A stretch of DNA of 37,682 nt, taken from contig NZ_PZKG01000032.1 in the NCBI RefSeq assembly GCF_003034985.1, forward strand, positions 1 through 37,682. The letters run 5' to 3'. The notes under the pieces were generated by a model, which was not told the DNA's origin, did no database searches, and worked only from the letters and a program-made list of their open reading frames with translations. Shown here piece by piece: positions 24,713 through 33,054 of this stretch. Each line of letters begins with the position of its first letter. Within the stretch, counting starts at the first letter, position 1. A program made the position numbers and the translations under genes. The stretch comes from Cereibacter changlensis JA139 (GTDB lineage: Bacteria; Pseudomonadota; Alphaproteobacteria; Rhodobacterales; Rhodobacteraceae).

Positions 24713-26809
24713 TTACTCCGCCGCGATGGTGATCACCGGCTCCATGCCGCGCAGGATCTCGTCCGAGAGGTGGCACTTGATCTGGTGGCCGCTCTCCAGC
24801 GTCTTCAACGGCGGCACCACCGTGTCGCAGAGGTTGCCCGGCACCTGCGCCTTCCAGCGGCAGCGGGTCTGGAACGGGCAGCCCGGCGGCGGGTTCATCG
24901 CCGAGGGAATATCCCCCTCCAGCACGATCCGCTTCTTCTTCACCCGCGTGTCGGCGATCGGCACCGCCGAGAGCAACGCCTCGGTATAGGGGTGGTAAGG
25001 CGGCGAGAACACCTGATCCGTCGTCCCCAGCTCGACCACATGGCCGAGATACATCACCATCACCCGGTCGCTGAGGTAGCGCACGATCGACAGGTCATGG
25101 CTGATGAACAGCAGCGTTGTGCGGTTCTTGCGCTGGATTTCCATCAAGAGGTCGGTCACCGCGGCCTGCACAGAAACGTCCAGCGCCGAGACCGGCTCAT
25201 CCGCCACCACGATCTTCGCCCCGCCGGCAAAGGCCCGGGCGATGCCCACCCGCTGCTTCTGCCCGCCCGACAGCTGCCGCGGCATCCGGTCGGCGAAGGC
25301 GCGCGGCAGCTTCACGAGGTCCAGCAGCTCCAGCATCCGCGCCTTGCGGGCGGCATCGTCGGCGCCTTCCTGAAAGATCTCCAGCGCCCGGATGATCTGC
25401 CGCCCCACGGTCATCGAGGGGTTCAGCGTGTCGAACGGGTTCTGGAACACCATCTGCACCGATGAGACGGTATCGGTGGACCGCTTCTCGATCGGCGTGT
25501 CCTGGATGTCCTGATTGTAGAGGAAGATCTTGCCCGAGGTCGCCGTCTCCAGCCCCATCAGCACCTTGGCGAAGGTGCTCTTGCCGCAACCCGATTCTCC
25601 GACGATGGCCAGCGTCTCGCCCTCGCGCGCCTCGAAACTCAGCGTCTCGTTGGCCTTCACCACCTTCGTGCTGCCGCCGCCGAAGGCCCCGGAGGAGACG
25701 TTGTAGTATTTCCGCAGATCCTCCATCCGCAGCACCACATCGCCGACCGGCGTCTTCTCCACCGTCTTCGGCGCCTTCAAGGGCGCGTCCCAGTCGATCT
25801 CCTGGAAGCGCAGGCAGCGCGTCGCGTGGCGGTCGCCGTCGGGCACCGCCAGCATCGGGATCTCTTGCGCGTCGCAGAGCCCTTTCTTGAAATAGTCGCA
25901 GCGCGGGCCGAAGTTGCAGCCCGGCGGGCGTTCATGCGGCAGCGGGAAGTTGCCGGGAATCGGCACCAGCGGCCGCGTCGTCTTGTCAGCCCCCGGCAGC
26001 GGGATCGAGCGAAACAGCGCCTGCGTGTAGGGGTGGCGCATCTCGTTGAAGACCTCCTCGACATTGCCGGTCTCCACCGCCTCGCCGGAATACATCACGC
26101 AGAGCCGGTCGCAGACATCGAGCACCAGCCCGAGGTTGTGCGAGATGAACAGCATCGACGTGCCGTATTTCTCGCCCAGATCCTTCACCAGATCGACGAT
26201 CCCCGCCTCCACCGTCACGTCGAGCGCGGTGGTCGGCTCGTCGAGGATCAACAGCGCCGGCTTCGACATCAGCGCCATGGCGATGACGATCCGCTGCTGC
26301 TGCCCGCCCGAGAGCTGATGCGGATAGGCCTGCAGGATGCGGTCCGGGTCGGGCAGGCGCACATCGGCCACGATCTGCCGCGCCAGCGCCCAGGCCTCCG
26401 CCTTGCCCATGTCGCGGTGGATCATCGGCACTTCGGCGAGTTGCGCGCCGATCTTCATCGCCGGGTTCAACGAGGCCATCGGCTCCTGATAGATCATCGC
26501 GATCTCCGAGCCGCGGATATGGCGCAGCTCCTCCTCGCTCATCGTGGTCAGGTCGCGCCCCTTGAAGCGGATGGTTCCGCCGACGATCCGTCCGTTCTTG
26601 CCAAGATCGCGCATCACGCCCAGCGCCACCGTGGATTTGCCGCAGCCCGATTCCCCCACCAGCCCCATCGCCTCGCCCGGCATCACCGTGCAGGAGAAAT
26701 CCATCACCGCCGGGATTTCCCGCAGCCGGGTGAAGAAGGAGATCGACAGGTTCTCGATCTCGAGGATCGGTTTCGAGTTGTCCCAGATCTGCGTGTCCAA
26801 GTCTTGCAT
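24713..26809 (-). CDS. Fused double ATPase of a peptide/opine-type ABC importer
   Basis: A 698-residue protein that joins the two ATPases usually encoded apart (OppD/DppD and OppF/DppF). Domain 1: Walker A GESGCGKST (52-60), signature LSGGQQQR (166-173), Walker B LLILDEPT. An oligopeptide-type C-terminal extension has C299, C304, C312 and C332 spaced like the Fe-S site described for some DppD proteins. Domain 2: GESGCGKST (404-412), LSGGQKQR, VVADEPVSALD, followed by a second extension with PPGCPFQTRC and further Cys. Both ATP sites look intact. It is the last gene of the operon, separated from the permease gene by 91 bp that hold a repeat. Confidence 0.95.
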   Translation of the reverse strand: MQDLDTQIWDNSKPILEIENLSISFFTRLREIPAVMDFSCTVMPGEAMGLVGESGCGKSTVALGVMRDLGKNGRIVGGTIRFKGRDLTTMSEEELRHIRGSEIAMIYQEPMASLNPAMKIGAQLAEVPMIHRDMGKAEAWALARQIVADVRLPDPDRILQAYPHQLSGGQQQRIVIAMALMSKPALLILDEPTTALDVTVEAGIVDLVKDLGEKYGTSMLFISHNLGLVLDVCDRLCVMYSGEAVETGNVEEVFNEMRHPYTQALFRSIPLPGADKTTRPLVPIPGNFPLPHERPPGCNFGPRCDYFKKGLCDAQEIPMLAVPDGDRHATRCLRFQEIDWDAPLKAPKTVEKTPVGDVVLRMEDLRKYYNVSSGAFGGGSTKVVKANETLSFEAREGETLAIVGESGCGKSTFAKVLMGLETATSGKIFLYNQDIQDTPIEKRSTDTVSSVQMVFQNPFDTLNPSMTVGRQIIRALEIFQEGADDAARKARMLELLDLVKLPRAFADRMPRQLSGGQKQRVGIARAFAGGAKIVVADEPVSALDVSVQAAVTDLLMEIQRKNRTTLLFISHDLSIVRYLSDRVMVMYLGHVVELGTTDQVFSPPYHPYTEALLSAVPIADTRVKKKRIVLEGDIPSAMNPPPGCPFQTRCRWKAQVPGNLCDTVVPPLKTLESGHQIKCHLSDEILRGMEPVITIAAE

Positions 26810-26838
26810 GGTCAGCCTCGCGCTTGGGTCGGACGGAG

Positions 26839-26885
26839 CCGGGGGCCAGCCCCCGGACCCCCGGGATATTTAAGGACAGAAAATG
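26839..26885 (-). repeat. Dispersed palindromic repeat, copy in the ABC operon
   Basis: Read on the minus strand, a TTAAATATCCCGGGGG part is followed by the hairpin GGGGGCTGGCCCCC (complement of 26841-26854). The same order and nearly the same bases occur at 32905-32945. It sits between the permease and ATPase genes of one operon. Confidence 0.72.
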
Positions 26886-26900
26886 AGGGGTGATGGTGCA

Positions 26901-28055
26901 TCAGTCCCTCAGGCTTTCTTCGCGCAAACCGTCGGCCAGCAGGTTGAGGCCGAGGACCAGACTCATCAGCGCGAGGGCCGGGACGATGGCCGGGTGCGGG
27001 TAGATCGCCAGCAGGCGGCGGCCGTCGTCGATGGTCGAGCCCCAGTCGGGCGATTCCGGGCTGACGCCGAGGCCGAAGAAGCCCAATGTGCCCAAGAGGA
27101 TCGTGGTGTAGCCGATGCGCAGGCAGAAATCGACGATCAGCGGGCCGCGGGCGTTGGGCAGGATCTCCCAGAGCATGATGTACCACGGCCCCTCGCCACG
27201 GGTCTGTCCCGCCGCCACATAGTCGCGCGCCTTCAGATCCATGACGATGCCGCGCACGATGCGGAACACCGTGGGCGCGTTGACAAAGACCACCGAGACG
27301 AAGACATTCAAGAGGTTCGGGTCCATCGACCAGACGCCGAGCGGATCGGCGTTGAAGGCGAGGCCCGAATAGGCCCAGAGGCCGAGCACCAGCGTGATCC
27401 CGACATAGAGGTTGCGGCGCTTCGGATCGGTGAAATAGCGGCTGTTCCACAGCACGGTGAAGAAGATCACCGGGAAGATGAACAGCACCGCGGCGAGGAT
27501 CACCGGAATCCCCGTCACCCGGATCTCGGGCGTGACGAGCAGGTAGAACAGCAGGATCACCGGGAAGGCCAGCACGAGATTGGCGAGGAAGCTGATCGCC
27601 GTGTCGAGCTTGCCGCCGAAATAGCCCGCGGGCAGGCCGAGCGTGATGCCGACCATGAAGGCGAAGGTGGTCGCGGCAGGGGCGATGGCCAGCACCCGCC
27701 GCGCGCCCATCACCATCCGGCTGAACACGTCGCGCGCCAGACTGTCGCCTCCCAGAAGGTAATAGGCGCCCTCCTGTCCCGGCACCGGCGTGCCCGGCAG
27801 CTTGTTCTTCAGCCCCGAGAGCTGCGCCAGCGGGTCGAAGGTGATGATCATGTCGGCGAAGAGCGCGGTGAACACCCAGAACATCACGATGCCGAAGCCG
27901 ACCATGCCGATCGGACTGTCGAACAGCTTGCCATAGAGGCCGAGCCTGCGGCGGAAGGTGATCGAGAGCGCGAAGGTCGCGGCCAGTGCGATCCAGACCG
28001 GCCAGAACTGCCAGGCCATGCGGGCGAGGATCTGGCCCCAGGAAAGTTCGTCCAT
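26901..28055 (-). CDS. ABC importer permease, DppC-like
   Basis: One of two membrane subunits of the importer. The 384 residues contain an extra N-terminal helix before the usual DppC start (DSPIGMVGFGIVMFWVFTALF), the typical GGDSLARDVFSRMVMGARRVL after a large periplasmic loop, and the EAA-type loop AGQTRGEGPWYIMLWEILPN that contacts the ATPase. It ends VLGLNLLADGLREESLRD. At 384 residues it is longer than the common about 300, through the N-terminal helix and an insert around residues 185-240. It starts 9 bp after the DppB-like gene. Confidence 0.94.
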   Translation of the reverse strand: MDELSWGQILARMAWQFWPVWIALAATFALSITFRRRLGLYGKLFDSPIGMVGFGIVMFWVFTALFADMIITFDPLAQLSGLKNKLPGTPVPGQEGAYYLLGGDSLARDVFSRMVMGARRVLAIAPAATTFAFMVGITLGLPAGYFGGKLDTAISFLANLVLAFPVILLFYLLVTPEIRVTGIPVILAAVLFIFPVIFFTVLWNSRYFTDPKRRNLYVGITLVLGLWAYSGLAFNADPLGVWSMDPNLLNVFVSVVFVNAPTVFRIVRGIVMDLKARDYVAAGQTRGEGPWYIMLWEILPNARGPLIVDFCLRIGYTTILLGTLGFFGLGVSPESPDWGSTIDDGRRLLAIYPHPAIVPALALMSLVLGLNLLADGLREESLRD

Positions 28056-28064
28056 CAGGGTTCC

Positions 28065-29141
28065 TTACGCGAGCCGGATGCGGGGATTGAGGAAGACATA
28101 GCCGATGTCGGAGATGAGCTGCGTGACCAGCACCACCAGCACCGCCACCACCGAGCAGGCGAGCAGCAGCTCGATGTCGTTGTTGCTGGCCGCCTGCACC
28201 AGCGTCCAGCCGAAGCCCTTGTAGTTGAACAGGGTCTCGACGATGACGACGCCGTTGAGGAGCCAGGGAAACTGCAGCATGATGACGGTGAAGGGCGCGA
28301 TCAGCGCGTTCCGCAGCGCGTGGCGCATGACCACCTGGCGGAAGCCCACCCCCTTCAGCCGCGCGGTGCGGATGTATTGCTGGGTCATCACCTCCGTCAT
28401 CGAGGCGCGGGTCATGCGGGCGATATAGCCGATGCCGTAGAGCGCGATGGTGATCACCGGCAGGGCGAAGTTCCAGAAGGTGATCTGGTCCATCGCGCTG
28501 GTGGCGGTGCCGAGGAACAGCGTCCGCCCCTCGATCCAGCCCCAGTCGGCGAGAATCGGCGACAGCCCCGCCGTGGCCGAGCCGAAGGCCGCGATCAGCA
28601 CCACGCCCGAGACATATTCCGGCGTCGCGGTCGAGGCGATGGCCGCGGTGGAAAGCACCCGGTCGGTGCGCGAGCCCTCGCGCATCCCCGAGAGCACGCC
28701 CAAGAGCAGCGCGGTCGGCACCATGACGATCATCACCCAGAGCATGAGCCAGGCCGTCGCCCCGAGGCTGCGGCCGATCACCTCGCTCACCTCGGTGCGG
28801 AACACGCTGGAATAGCCCCATTCGCCCTGCAGCACCCCGCAGAACCGCGGCGCGTCGGTCTGGCCGCGGGCAAAGCAGCGCCCGCGGGTCCGGCCCTCCT
28901 CGGTGACCGTCCAGCCCGGCAGCACGCCCAGCCATTCGCCATAGCGTTGCAGCACCGGCTGGCCGAAGCCGTTCTTCTCCAGCCAGCTCTCCACCTCGGC
29001 ATCCGACATCCGGGCCGAGGCCTCGGATTTCGCCAGCTTCTCGAGGTTGGGCGGCAGGTTCGTCATGAAAAAGACGATGAAGGTCAGACAGAGCGCGGTC
29101 GCCAGCATGACGGCGAGACGGCGCAACACGAAGAAAAGCAT
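28065..29141 (-). CDS. ABC importer permease, DppB-like
   Basis: A 358-residue membrane subunit. It begins MLFFVLRRLAVMLATALCLT, as DppB proteins do, and has the periplasmic part with CFARGQTDAPRFCGVL, later helices and the coupling loop RTARLKGVGFRQVVMRHALRNALIAP (about residues 245-270), ending DIGYVFLNPRIRLA. The periplasmic loop between helices 1 and 2 is longer than in E. coli DppB. It is second in the operon after the binding protein. Confidence 0.95.
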   Translation of the reverse strand: MLFFVLRRLAVMLATALCLTFIVFFMTNLPPNLEKLAKSEASARMSDAEVESWLEKNGFGQPVLQRYGEWLGVLPGWTVTEEGRTRGRCFARGQTDAPRFCGVLQGEWGYSSVFRTEVSEVIGRSLGATAWLMLWVMIVMVPTALLLGVLSGMREGSRTDRVLSTAAIASTATPEYVSGVVLIAAFGSATAGLSPILADWGWIEGRTLFLGTATSAMDQITFWNFALPVITIALYGIGYIARMTRASMTEVMTQQYIRTARLKGVGFRQVVMRHALRNALIAPFTVIMLQFPWLLNGVVIVETLFNYKGFGWTLVQAASNNDIELLLACSVVAVLVVLVTQLISDIGYVFLNPRIRLA

Positions 29142-29210
29142 GGCTCATCCTTTCACGGACGGGGCGAAAGGAAAGGGGCGGGGCGCCCCCGGCGATCGTG
29201 TCGGAAACCC

Positions 29211-29229
29211 GGGGACGCCGTGGCGCCCC
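29211..29229 (-). other. Stable GC hairpin between binding protein and permease genes
   Basis: GGGGACGCC (29211-29219) pairs with GGCGCCCC (29222-29229) with one bulged base. It lies in the 109-bp gap after the binding-protein gene. The motif GGCGCCCCCGG occurs twice here (29182-29192 and 29222-29232). Such hairpins often stabilise the binding-protein mRNA or reduce read-through; that role is inferred. Confidence 0.45.
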
Positions 29230-29250
29230 CGGTCTCAGCTCAGATCCGCG

Positions 29251-30888
29251 TCACGCGTCGATCCACCACTTGTAGTGGTGATGCTCGAAGGTGGCATGGG
29301 TTTCGGCGCCCTTCACCTTCGGATCGTAGTGCCGGAAGATCGAGCGCCAGTAGGGCTGGATCAGCACGCCCTGCTCCTGCATGATCTGTTCGACCCGCAC
29401 CATCACCTCGCGCCGCTTGTCGGCATCGAGGATCGACATGGCCTTGGCCAGTTCGGCATCGAATTCCTCGTTCGAGAAGGCCGCCTCGTTCCAGGCCTCG
29501 CCGCTGCGATAGGCCAGCGCCAGGATCTGGACGCCGAGCGGGCGCATGTTCCACTCGGTGGCCGAGAAGGGGAACTTCAGCCAGTCGTTCCAGTAGGTCG
29601 AGCCCGGCAGCACCGTGCGCTTGATGTTGATCCCGGCGTCACGGATCTGCGCGGCGATGGCGTCGCAGGTCGCGGCCTGCCAGGCATCGTCGAGCGAGAC
29701 CAGCTCGAACTCGACATCGGACTTGCCGGCCTCCTCCAGCAGCGCCTTGGCCCCGGCCGGATCGACCACCGGCGGCGGCAGTTCGGCATATTCGGGGTGG
29801 ATCGGGCAGACGTGGTGGTTTTCGGCCACGGCGCCCAGACCGGAATAGCCGAGCTCCAGCACCACGGCGTTGTCGACCGCCATGGTCAGCGCCTTGCGGA
29901 CGCGCACATCCTTGTATTCCTCGGCATCCTGGTTGAAGCGCACCGCCAGCGTCGCCGCCGTCACGGCTTCGGACTTGGTCCAGCCCAGCGAGTCGAGGAT
30001 GTCGATGAATTCGCCCACCGACTGATAGGTGGCGTCGATCTCGCCCGAGCCAGCCGCGGCCACCGCCGCCGAAGGATCGGAGCCGAAATCGATGTATTCG
30101 ATCTTGTCGAGATAGGGCCCGCCATAGACATCCGTCCCCCACCACGTGTGGTCGGTATTGCGCGCCAGCACCAGCCGCACGCCGATCTCGACGGTCTCCG
30201 GCAGGTAGGGGCCGGTGCCGACCGGGTTCACCGAGGGATCGCCGTTGTCGTAGCTCTGGTGCACCACCGCCGCCGGATAGTCGGCGAGGTTGGCGATCAG
30301 CGTGATGTCCGGGGCCGAGAGCTTCAGCGCCAGCGTCTGGTCATCGACCACCGTCACCGCATCGGCGCGGAGCGTCTTGGTCTCGGGGTCCGACAGCGTC
30401 GCCATCCGCCCGGCCATCGAGTTGCCCTCGACCGTGCCGTCGCACCAGCGCTCGATGTTGTAGGCCACGTCCTGCGCGGTGAAGGCGTCGCCGTTGCTCC
30501 ACTTGGCGTTGGGACGGATCTTGAACGTGTATTCGCTGGCGTCGTCATTCGCCTCCCAGCTTTCCAGCAGCATGCCGCGGAAGGTGCCGTCGTTGTTGTA
30601 TTCGACGAGATATTCCAGCCAGCCGCGGGTGAAGTTGGCGATCTGCGACCAGTCGGCGGTGCGCGGGTCCTTCAGCGCCTTGGTCTCCATCTCCATGCGC
30701 AGCGTGCCGCCGGATTTGGCCTCCTGCGCTTGCGCGGCGGGGGCCACGAGACCAAGAAGGCTGTAGGCGGCGGTGCTCGCCACGCCCAGCGCCGAGGCGC
30801 GGGTCAGGAACTCGCGCCGGCTCATGCTGCCGGCGCGGACTTCGGCGGCATAGGCCCGGGCCGCCGGATGTACTGTGGTGAAGGTCAT
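29251..30888 (-). CDS. Periplasmic substrate-binding protein of the ABC importer (Tat signal)
   Basis: A 545-residue family 5 solute-binding protein (DppA/OppA/NikA-like). The signal has a twin-arginine motif, SRREFL at residues 23-28, a hydrophobic stretch and a likely cut after AQA at residue 54. Family features: [20 protein letters not shown], the [20 protein letters not shown] block (spanning about 20 residues), [24 protein letters not shown] and [16 protein letters not shown]. Use of Tat suggests export in folded form or with a bound cofactor, but many family members in this group have it. The substrate (peptide, opine, amine) cannot be told. I start at ATG 30888 because GGGAG precedes it. 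It is the first gene of the operon. Confidence 0.95.
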   Translation of the reverse strand: MTFTTVHPAARAYAAEVRAGSMSRREFLTRASALGVASTAAYSLLGLVAPAAQAQEAKSGGTLRMEMETKALKDPRTADWSQIANFTRGWLEYLVEYNNDGTFRGMLLESWEANDDASEYTFKIRPNAKWSNGDAFTAQDVAYNIERWCDGTVEGNSMAGRMATLSDPETKTLRADAVTVVDDQTLALKLSAPDITLIANLADYPAAVVHQSYDNGDPSVNPVGTGPYLPETVEIGVRLVLARNTDHTWWGTDVYGGPYLDKIEYIDFGSDPSAAVAAAGSGEIDATYQSVGEFIDILDSLGWTKSEAVTAATLAVRFNQDAEEYKDVRVRKALTMAVDNAVVLELGYSGLGAVAENHHVCPIHPEYAELPPPVVDPAGAKALLEEAGKSDVEFELVSLDDAWQAATCDAIAAQIRDAGINIKRTVLPGSTYWNDWLKFPFSATEWNMRPLGVQILALAYRSGEAWNEAAFSNEEFDAELAKAMSILDADKRREVMVRVEQIMQEQGVLIQPYWRSIFRHYDPKVKGAETHATFEHHHYKWWIDA

Positions 30889-31001
30889 GTCAGTCTCCCT
30901 GTGTGGCGTCATTGTTTTTGTGCCGCCGACAGTTGGGGGCAGGGCGCGGCAAAGCTGCGCGACCTGCGCCCCCTGTCGTCGGGCTGGCGCTTATCGGTCG
31001 C

Positions 31002-31065
31002 ATTGCGCACTGTTTTCGCCGGGAGGTCAACGTCCGGATTCGCCACCTCTGCACGGATTCGCGAC
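31002..31065 (-). promoter_or_regulatory. Candidate promoter and AraC-type operator of the ABC importer operon
   Basis: On the minus strand TTGACC (complement of 31025-31030) and CGCAAT (complement of 31002-31007) are 17 bp apart; the -10 box is weak. Directly upstream lie two direct repeats, GTCGCGAATCCG (complement of 31054-31065) and GTGGCGAATCCG (complement of 31035-31046), which start 19 bp apart and match at 11 of 12 bases. Two direct half-sites next to the -35 box are typical of AraC-family activators, and such a gene is adjacent. Confidence 0.42.
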
Positions 31066-31111
31066 ATGGGCCCCCCGCGGGGCGGCAAAATCCCCCGCCC
31101 GGACCGCCGCC

Positions 31112-31909
31112 TCAGGGCGCGCGGCGGAAGGCCGAGGGCGAGGTGCCGGTCATGTGTTGAAACGAGCGGGTAAAATAGGCAGGCGAGGTGAATCCGAGGC
31201 TGCTGGCGATGCGGCCCACCGGCATGTCGGTCTCGGTCAAGAGCTTGCGCGCCTCGAATAGCACCCGGTCATGCAGCAGCGCCGAGGCGGGCCGGCCGCA
31301 GGTCTGCTTGCAGCAGCGCGTCAGATGCGTCGGGGTCACGCCCAGCGCCCCGGCGAAATCGCCCACGCCCATGCCGCTGCGGAACTCCTGCTCCAGCAGC
31401 GCGGCATAGCGCGCCACCAGCCGCCGCGTCGCATCCGGCGCCGGCGCATCCGCCGCGACCCGCGCCACCTGCCGCTCCAGCCAGACGCCGAGCAGCCCGA
31501 GGTGGTGATAAGCGGCGCGGTCATGGCCGGGGCTGGTGCTCTCCATCTCGCGGCCGATCATGTCGAGCGTCACGTTCAGCTCCTGTTGCACCGAGGTCTC
31601 GCGGATCCTGAGGTGCTGCGGCGCGGAAGGAAGCACCAGCCCCGAGTCGCGGCCGAAGAACACCGCCGTGCCGAAGACCTGCGGCCCGACCTCAAACCCG
31701 TGCATCACGCCTGCCGGAATGAAGATCGCGTTATGCGCGGTATAGCCGCGCGTCACCCCGGCGATGGTGATCCGGCCCTGACCCTTGGTGAACCACAGAA
31801 GCATCGGCTCCGAAATCGAGCGCATCGCCTCCACCCGCCAGCGCCCGCCGGCGGCGAGGCGCGGGATGGCGACGAGCCGGGCTTTGGAGGGCAGCGAAGC
31901 GTCTGGCAT
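31112..31909 (-). CDS. AraC-family transcriptional regulator
   Basis: A 265-residue regulator. The N-terminal cupin-like sensing domain covers about residues 20-110 (LLWFTKGQGRITIAGVTRGYTAHNAIFIPAG spans it, with HGFEVGP). The C-terminal double helix-turn-helix covers about 165-262 (FAGALGVTPTHLTRCCKQTCG, MPVGRIASSLGFTSPAYFTRSFQHMTG, SPSAFRR). Proteins of this kind usually activate a nearby transport or catabolic operon when a small ligand binds the cupin domain. It lies directly upstream of the ABC importer genes on the same strand, 223 bp from the binding-protein start, with the candidate operator between them. It has its own promoter. Confidence 0.94.
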   Translation of the reverse strand: MPDASLPSKARLVAIPRLAAGGRWRVEAMRSISEPMLLWFTKGQGRITIAGVTRGYTAHNAIFIPAGVMHGFEVGPQVFGTAVFFGRDSGLVLPSAPQHLRIRETSVQQELNVTLDMIGREMESTSPGHDRAAYHHLGLLGVWLERQVARVAADAPAPDATRRLVARYAALLEQEFRSGMGVGDFAGALGVTPTHLTRCCKQTCGRPASALLHDRVLFEARKLLTETDMPVGRIASSLGFTSPAYFTRSFQHMTGTSPSAFRRAP

Positions 31910-31936
31910 GGCGATGATCCCGGGTGAGGTGGCGAC

Positions 31937-31965
31937 AGATAAGCAGCCGCGGCGGCAAAGGCCAA
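31937..31965 (-). promoter_or_regulatory. Promoter of the AraC-family gene
   Basis: On the minus strand TTGGCC (complement of 31960-31965) and TTATCT (complement of 31937-31942) are 17 bp apart, 27 bp before the start codon. Confidence 0.45.
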
Positions 31966-31974
31966 AGCAAAATC

Positions 31975-32010
31975 GCGCAACAGCCGGCGTCTTTGCCGCC
32001 GGTGTTGCGC
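31975..32010 (-). terminator. Terminator of miaA
   Basis: A long inverted repeat, GCGCAACA-g-CCGGCG (31975-31989) with CGCCGGTGTTGCGC (31997-32010), has one bulged base and a 7-base loop. On the minus strand it starts 4 bp after the miaA stop codon and is followed by GATTTTGCTTT. The T run is imperfect. It also separates miaA from the araC-type promoter. Confidence 0.6.
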
Positions 32011-32014
32011 CGCG

Positions 32015-32893
32015 TCAGGGCAGGGCGACCGCCTGCCAGCCCTTCATCCGGTTGCGGAACCAGGTCCGCTGCCGCTTGGCATATTGCCGGCTGGCGATCT
32101 TTGCCAGGGCCACGGCCTCCGCCAGCGAGGTCTCGCCGCGCAGATGCGCCACCAGTTCCGGCGCGCCGATCGCGCGCGACGAGGGCAGGCCGGGCTGCCA
32201 GCCGGGCAGGGCGGCCCGCACCTCCTCCAGCGCGCCTCCCTCGATCATCGCGTCGAAACGCGCATCGATCCGCGCCCCGAGCCACTCCGGATCGGGCCGC
32301 AGCACCAACGGCGTGACCTCCGCCAAGGGTAACAGCGGCGGCTGCGCCCCGGCCTGCCAGGCGGCCAGCCCGCGCCCCGTTGCCCGCAGCACCTCCCAGG
32401 CCCGCTGCACCCGCGCCGGGTTCGCAAGGTCGATCCGCCCCGCCGTCGCCGCATCTAGTCCCGCCACCATCGCGGCCAGCCCTTCGCCGCGCAGCAACGC
32501 ATCGGCCTCGGCCCGCACCTCCGCAGGCACCTCCGGCACCTCGGCCAGCCCCTCGGTCAGCGCGGTGAAATAGAGCCCCGTGCCGCCGACGATCACCGGC
32601 CGCAGCCCCTCGGCCAACACCGCGCGCATCTCCCGCAGCCAGTGCCCCACCGAATAGGCCTCCTCCCGCCCGACATGGCCATAAAGCCTGTGCGGCGCCC
32701 GCGCCTCCTCCGCCGCCGAGGGCCGGGCGCTCAGCACCCGCCAGCAGTCATAGACCTGCAGCGCATCGGCGTTCACCACCACGCCGCCCGCTTCCTCCAC
32801 CAGCCGCAGCGCCAGCCCCGACTTGCCCGAGGCGGTCGGACCGGCGATCAGCACCGGGCGCTCCTTCGGGATCCCGGCAAGCAGGTTTTCCAT
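32015..32893 (-). CDS. miaA: tRNA dimethylallyltransferase
   Basis: MiaA adds a dimethylallyl group to A37 of tRNAs that read codons starting with U. The 292 residues contain the P-loop GPTASGKS (18-25), [44 protein letters not shown] and the C-terminal [17 protein letters not shown]. Most homologues have Ser-Met where this has Ala-Leu after NAD; the reactive Asp is kept. I start at ATG 32893 because AAGGAAG lies just upstream; an ATG at 32905 lacks such a site. It is divergent from pyrH. Its isopentenyl donor comes from the dxr pathway, whose gene is 3-4 kb away. Confidence 0.95.
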   Translation of the reverse strand: MENLLAGIPKERPVLIAGPTASGKSGLALRLVEEAGGVVVNADALQVYDCWRVLSARPSAAEEARAPHRLYGHVGREEAYSVGHWLREMRAVLAEGLRPVIVGGTGLYFTALTEGLAEVPEVPAEVRAEADALLRGEGLAAMVAGLDAATAGRIDLANPARVQRAWEVLRATGRGLAAWQAGAQPPLLPLAEVTPLVLRPDPEWLGARIDARFDAMIEGGALEEVRAALPGWQPGLPSSRAIGAPELVAHLRGETSLAEAVALAKIASRQYAKRQRTWFRNRMKGWQAVALP

Positions 32894-32904
32894 CGCTTCC
32901 TTCA

Positions 32905-32945
32905 TCCTGGCCCAAATATCCCGGGGGTGCGGGGGCTGGCCCCCG
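32905..32945. repeat. Dispersed palindromic repeat, copy before miaA
   Basis: On the plus strand TCCTGGCCCAAATATCCCGG is followed by GGGTGC and the hairpin GGGGGCTGGCCCCC (32931-32944). It matches the copy at 26839-26885 in order and sequence, and shares the CTGGCC-AAATA core with the pair at 7400 and 7486. It abuts the miaA start and lies within the probable miaA leader. Confidence 0.75.
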
Positions 32946-32996
32946 CTCGCGGTCTGCCGCCGGCGCTGCCATCCGCAGTTGAACCCGCCCGCGTTT

Positions 32997-33025
32997 TGCG
33001 ACATTTTGCGCCGCAGTCAAATACG
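32997..33025 (+). promoter_or_regulatory. Candidate promoter of pyrH
   Basis: TTGCGA (32997-33002) and AATACG (33020-33025) are 17 bp apart, about 30 bp before pyrH. TTTTGCG is repeated 10 bp apart here (32994-33000 and 33004-33010). Confidence 0.35.
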
Positions 33026-33054
33026 AACTCCAGCAAAATGAACGGGGACAGCCC

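Noticed and set aside
26883-29384. An open frame of over 800 codons on the plus strand opposite the two permease genes
   Set aside because: Its composition is extreme (Arg/His/Asp/Gln-rich) and it has no domain pattern. The permeases on the other strand are clear.
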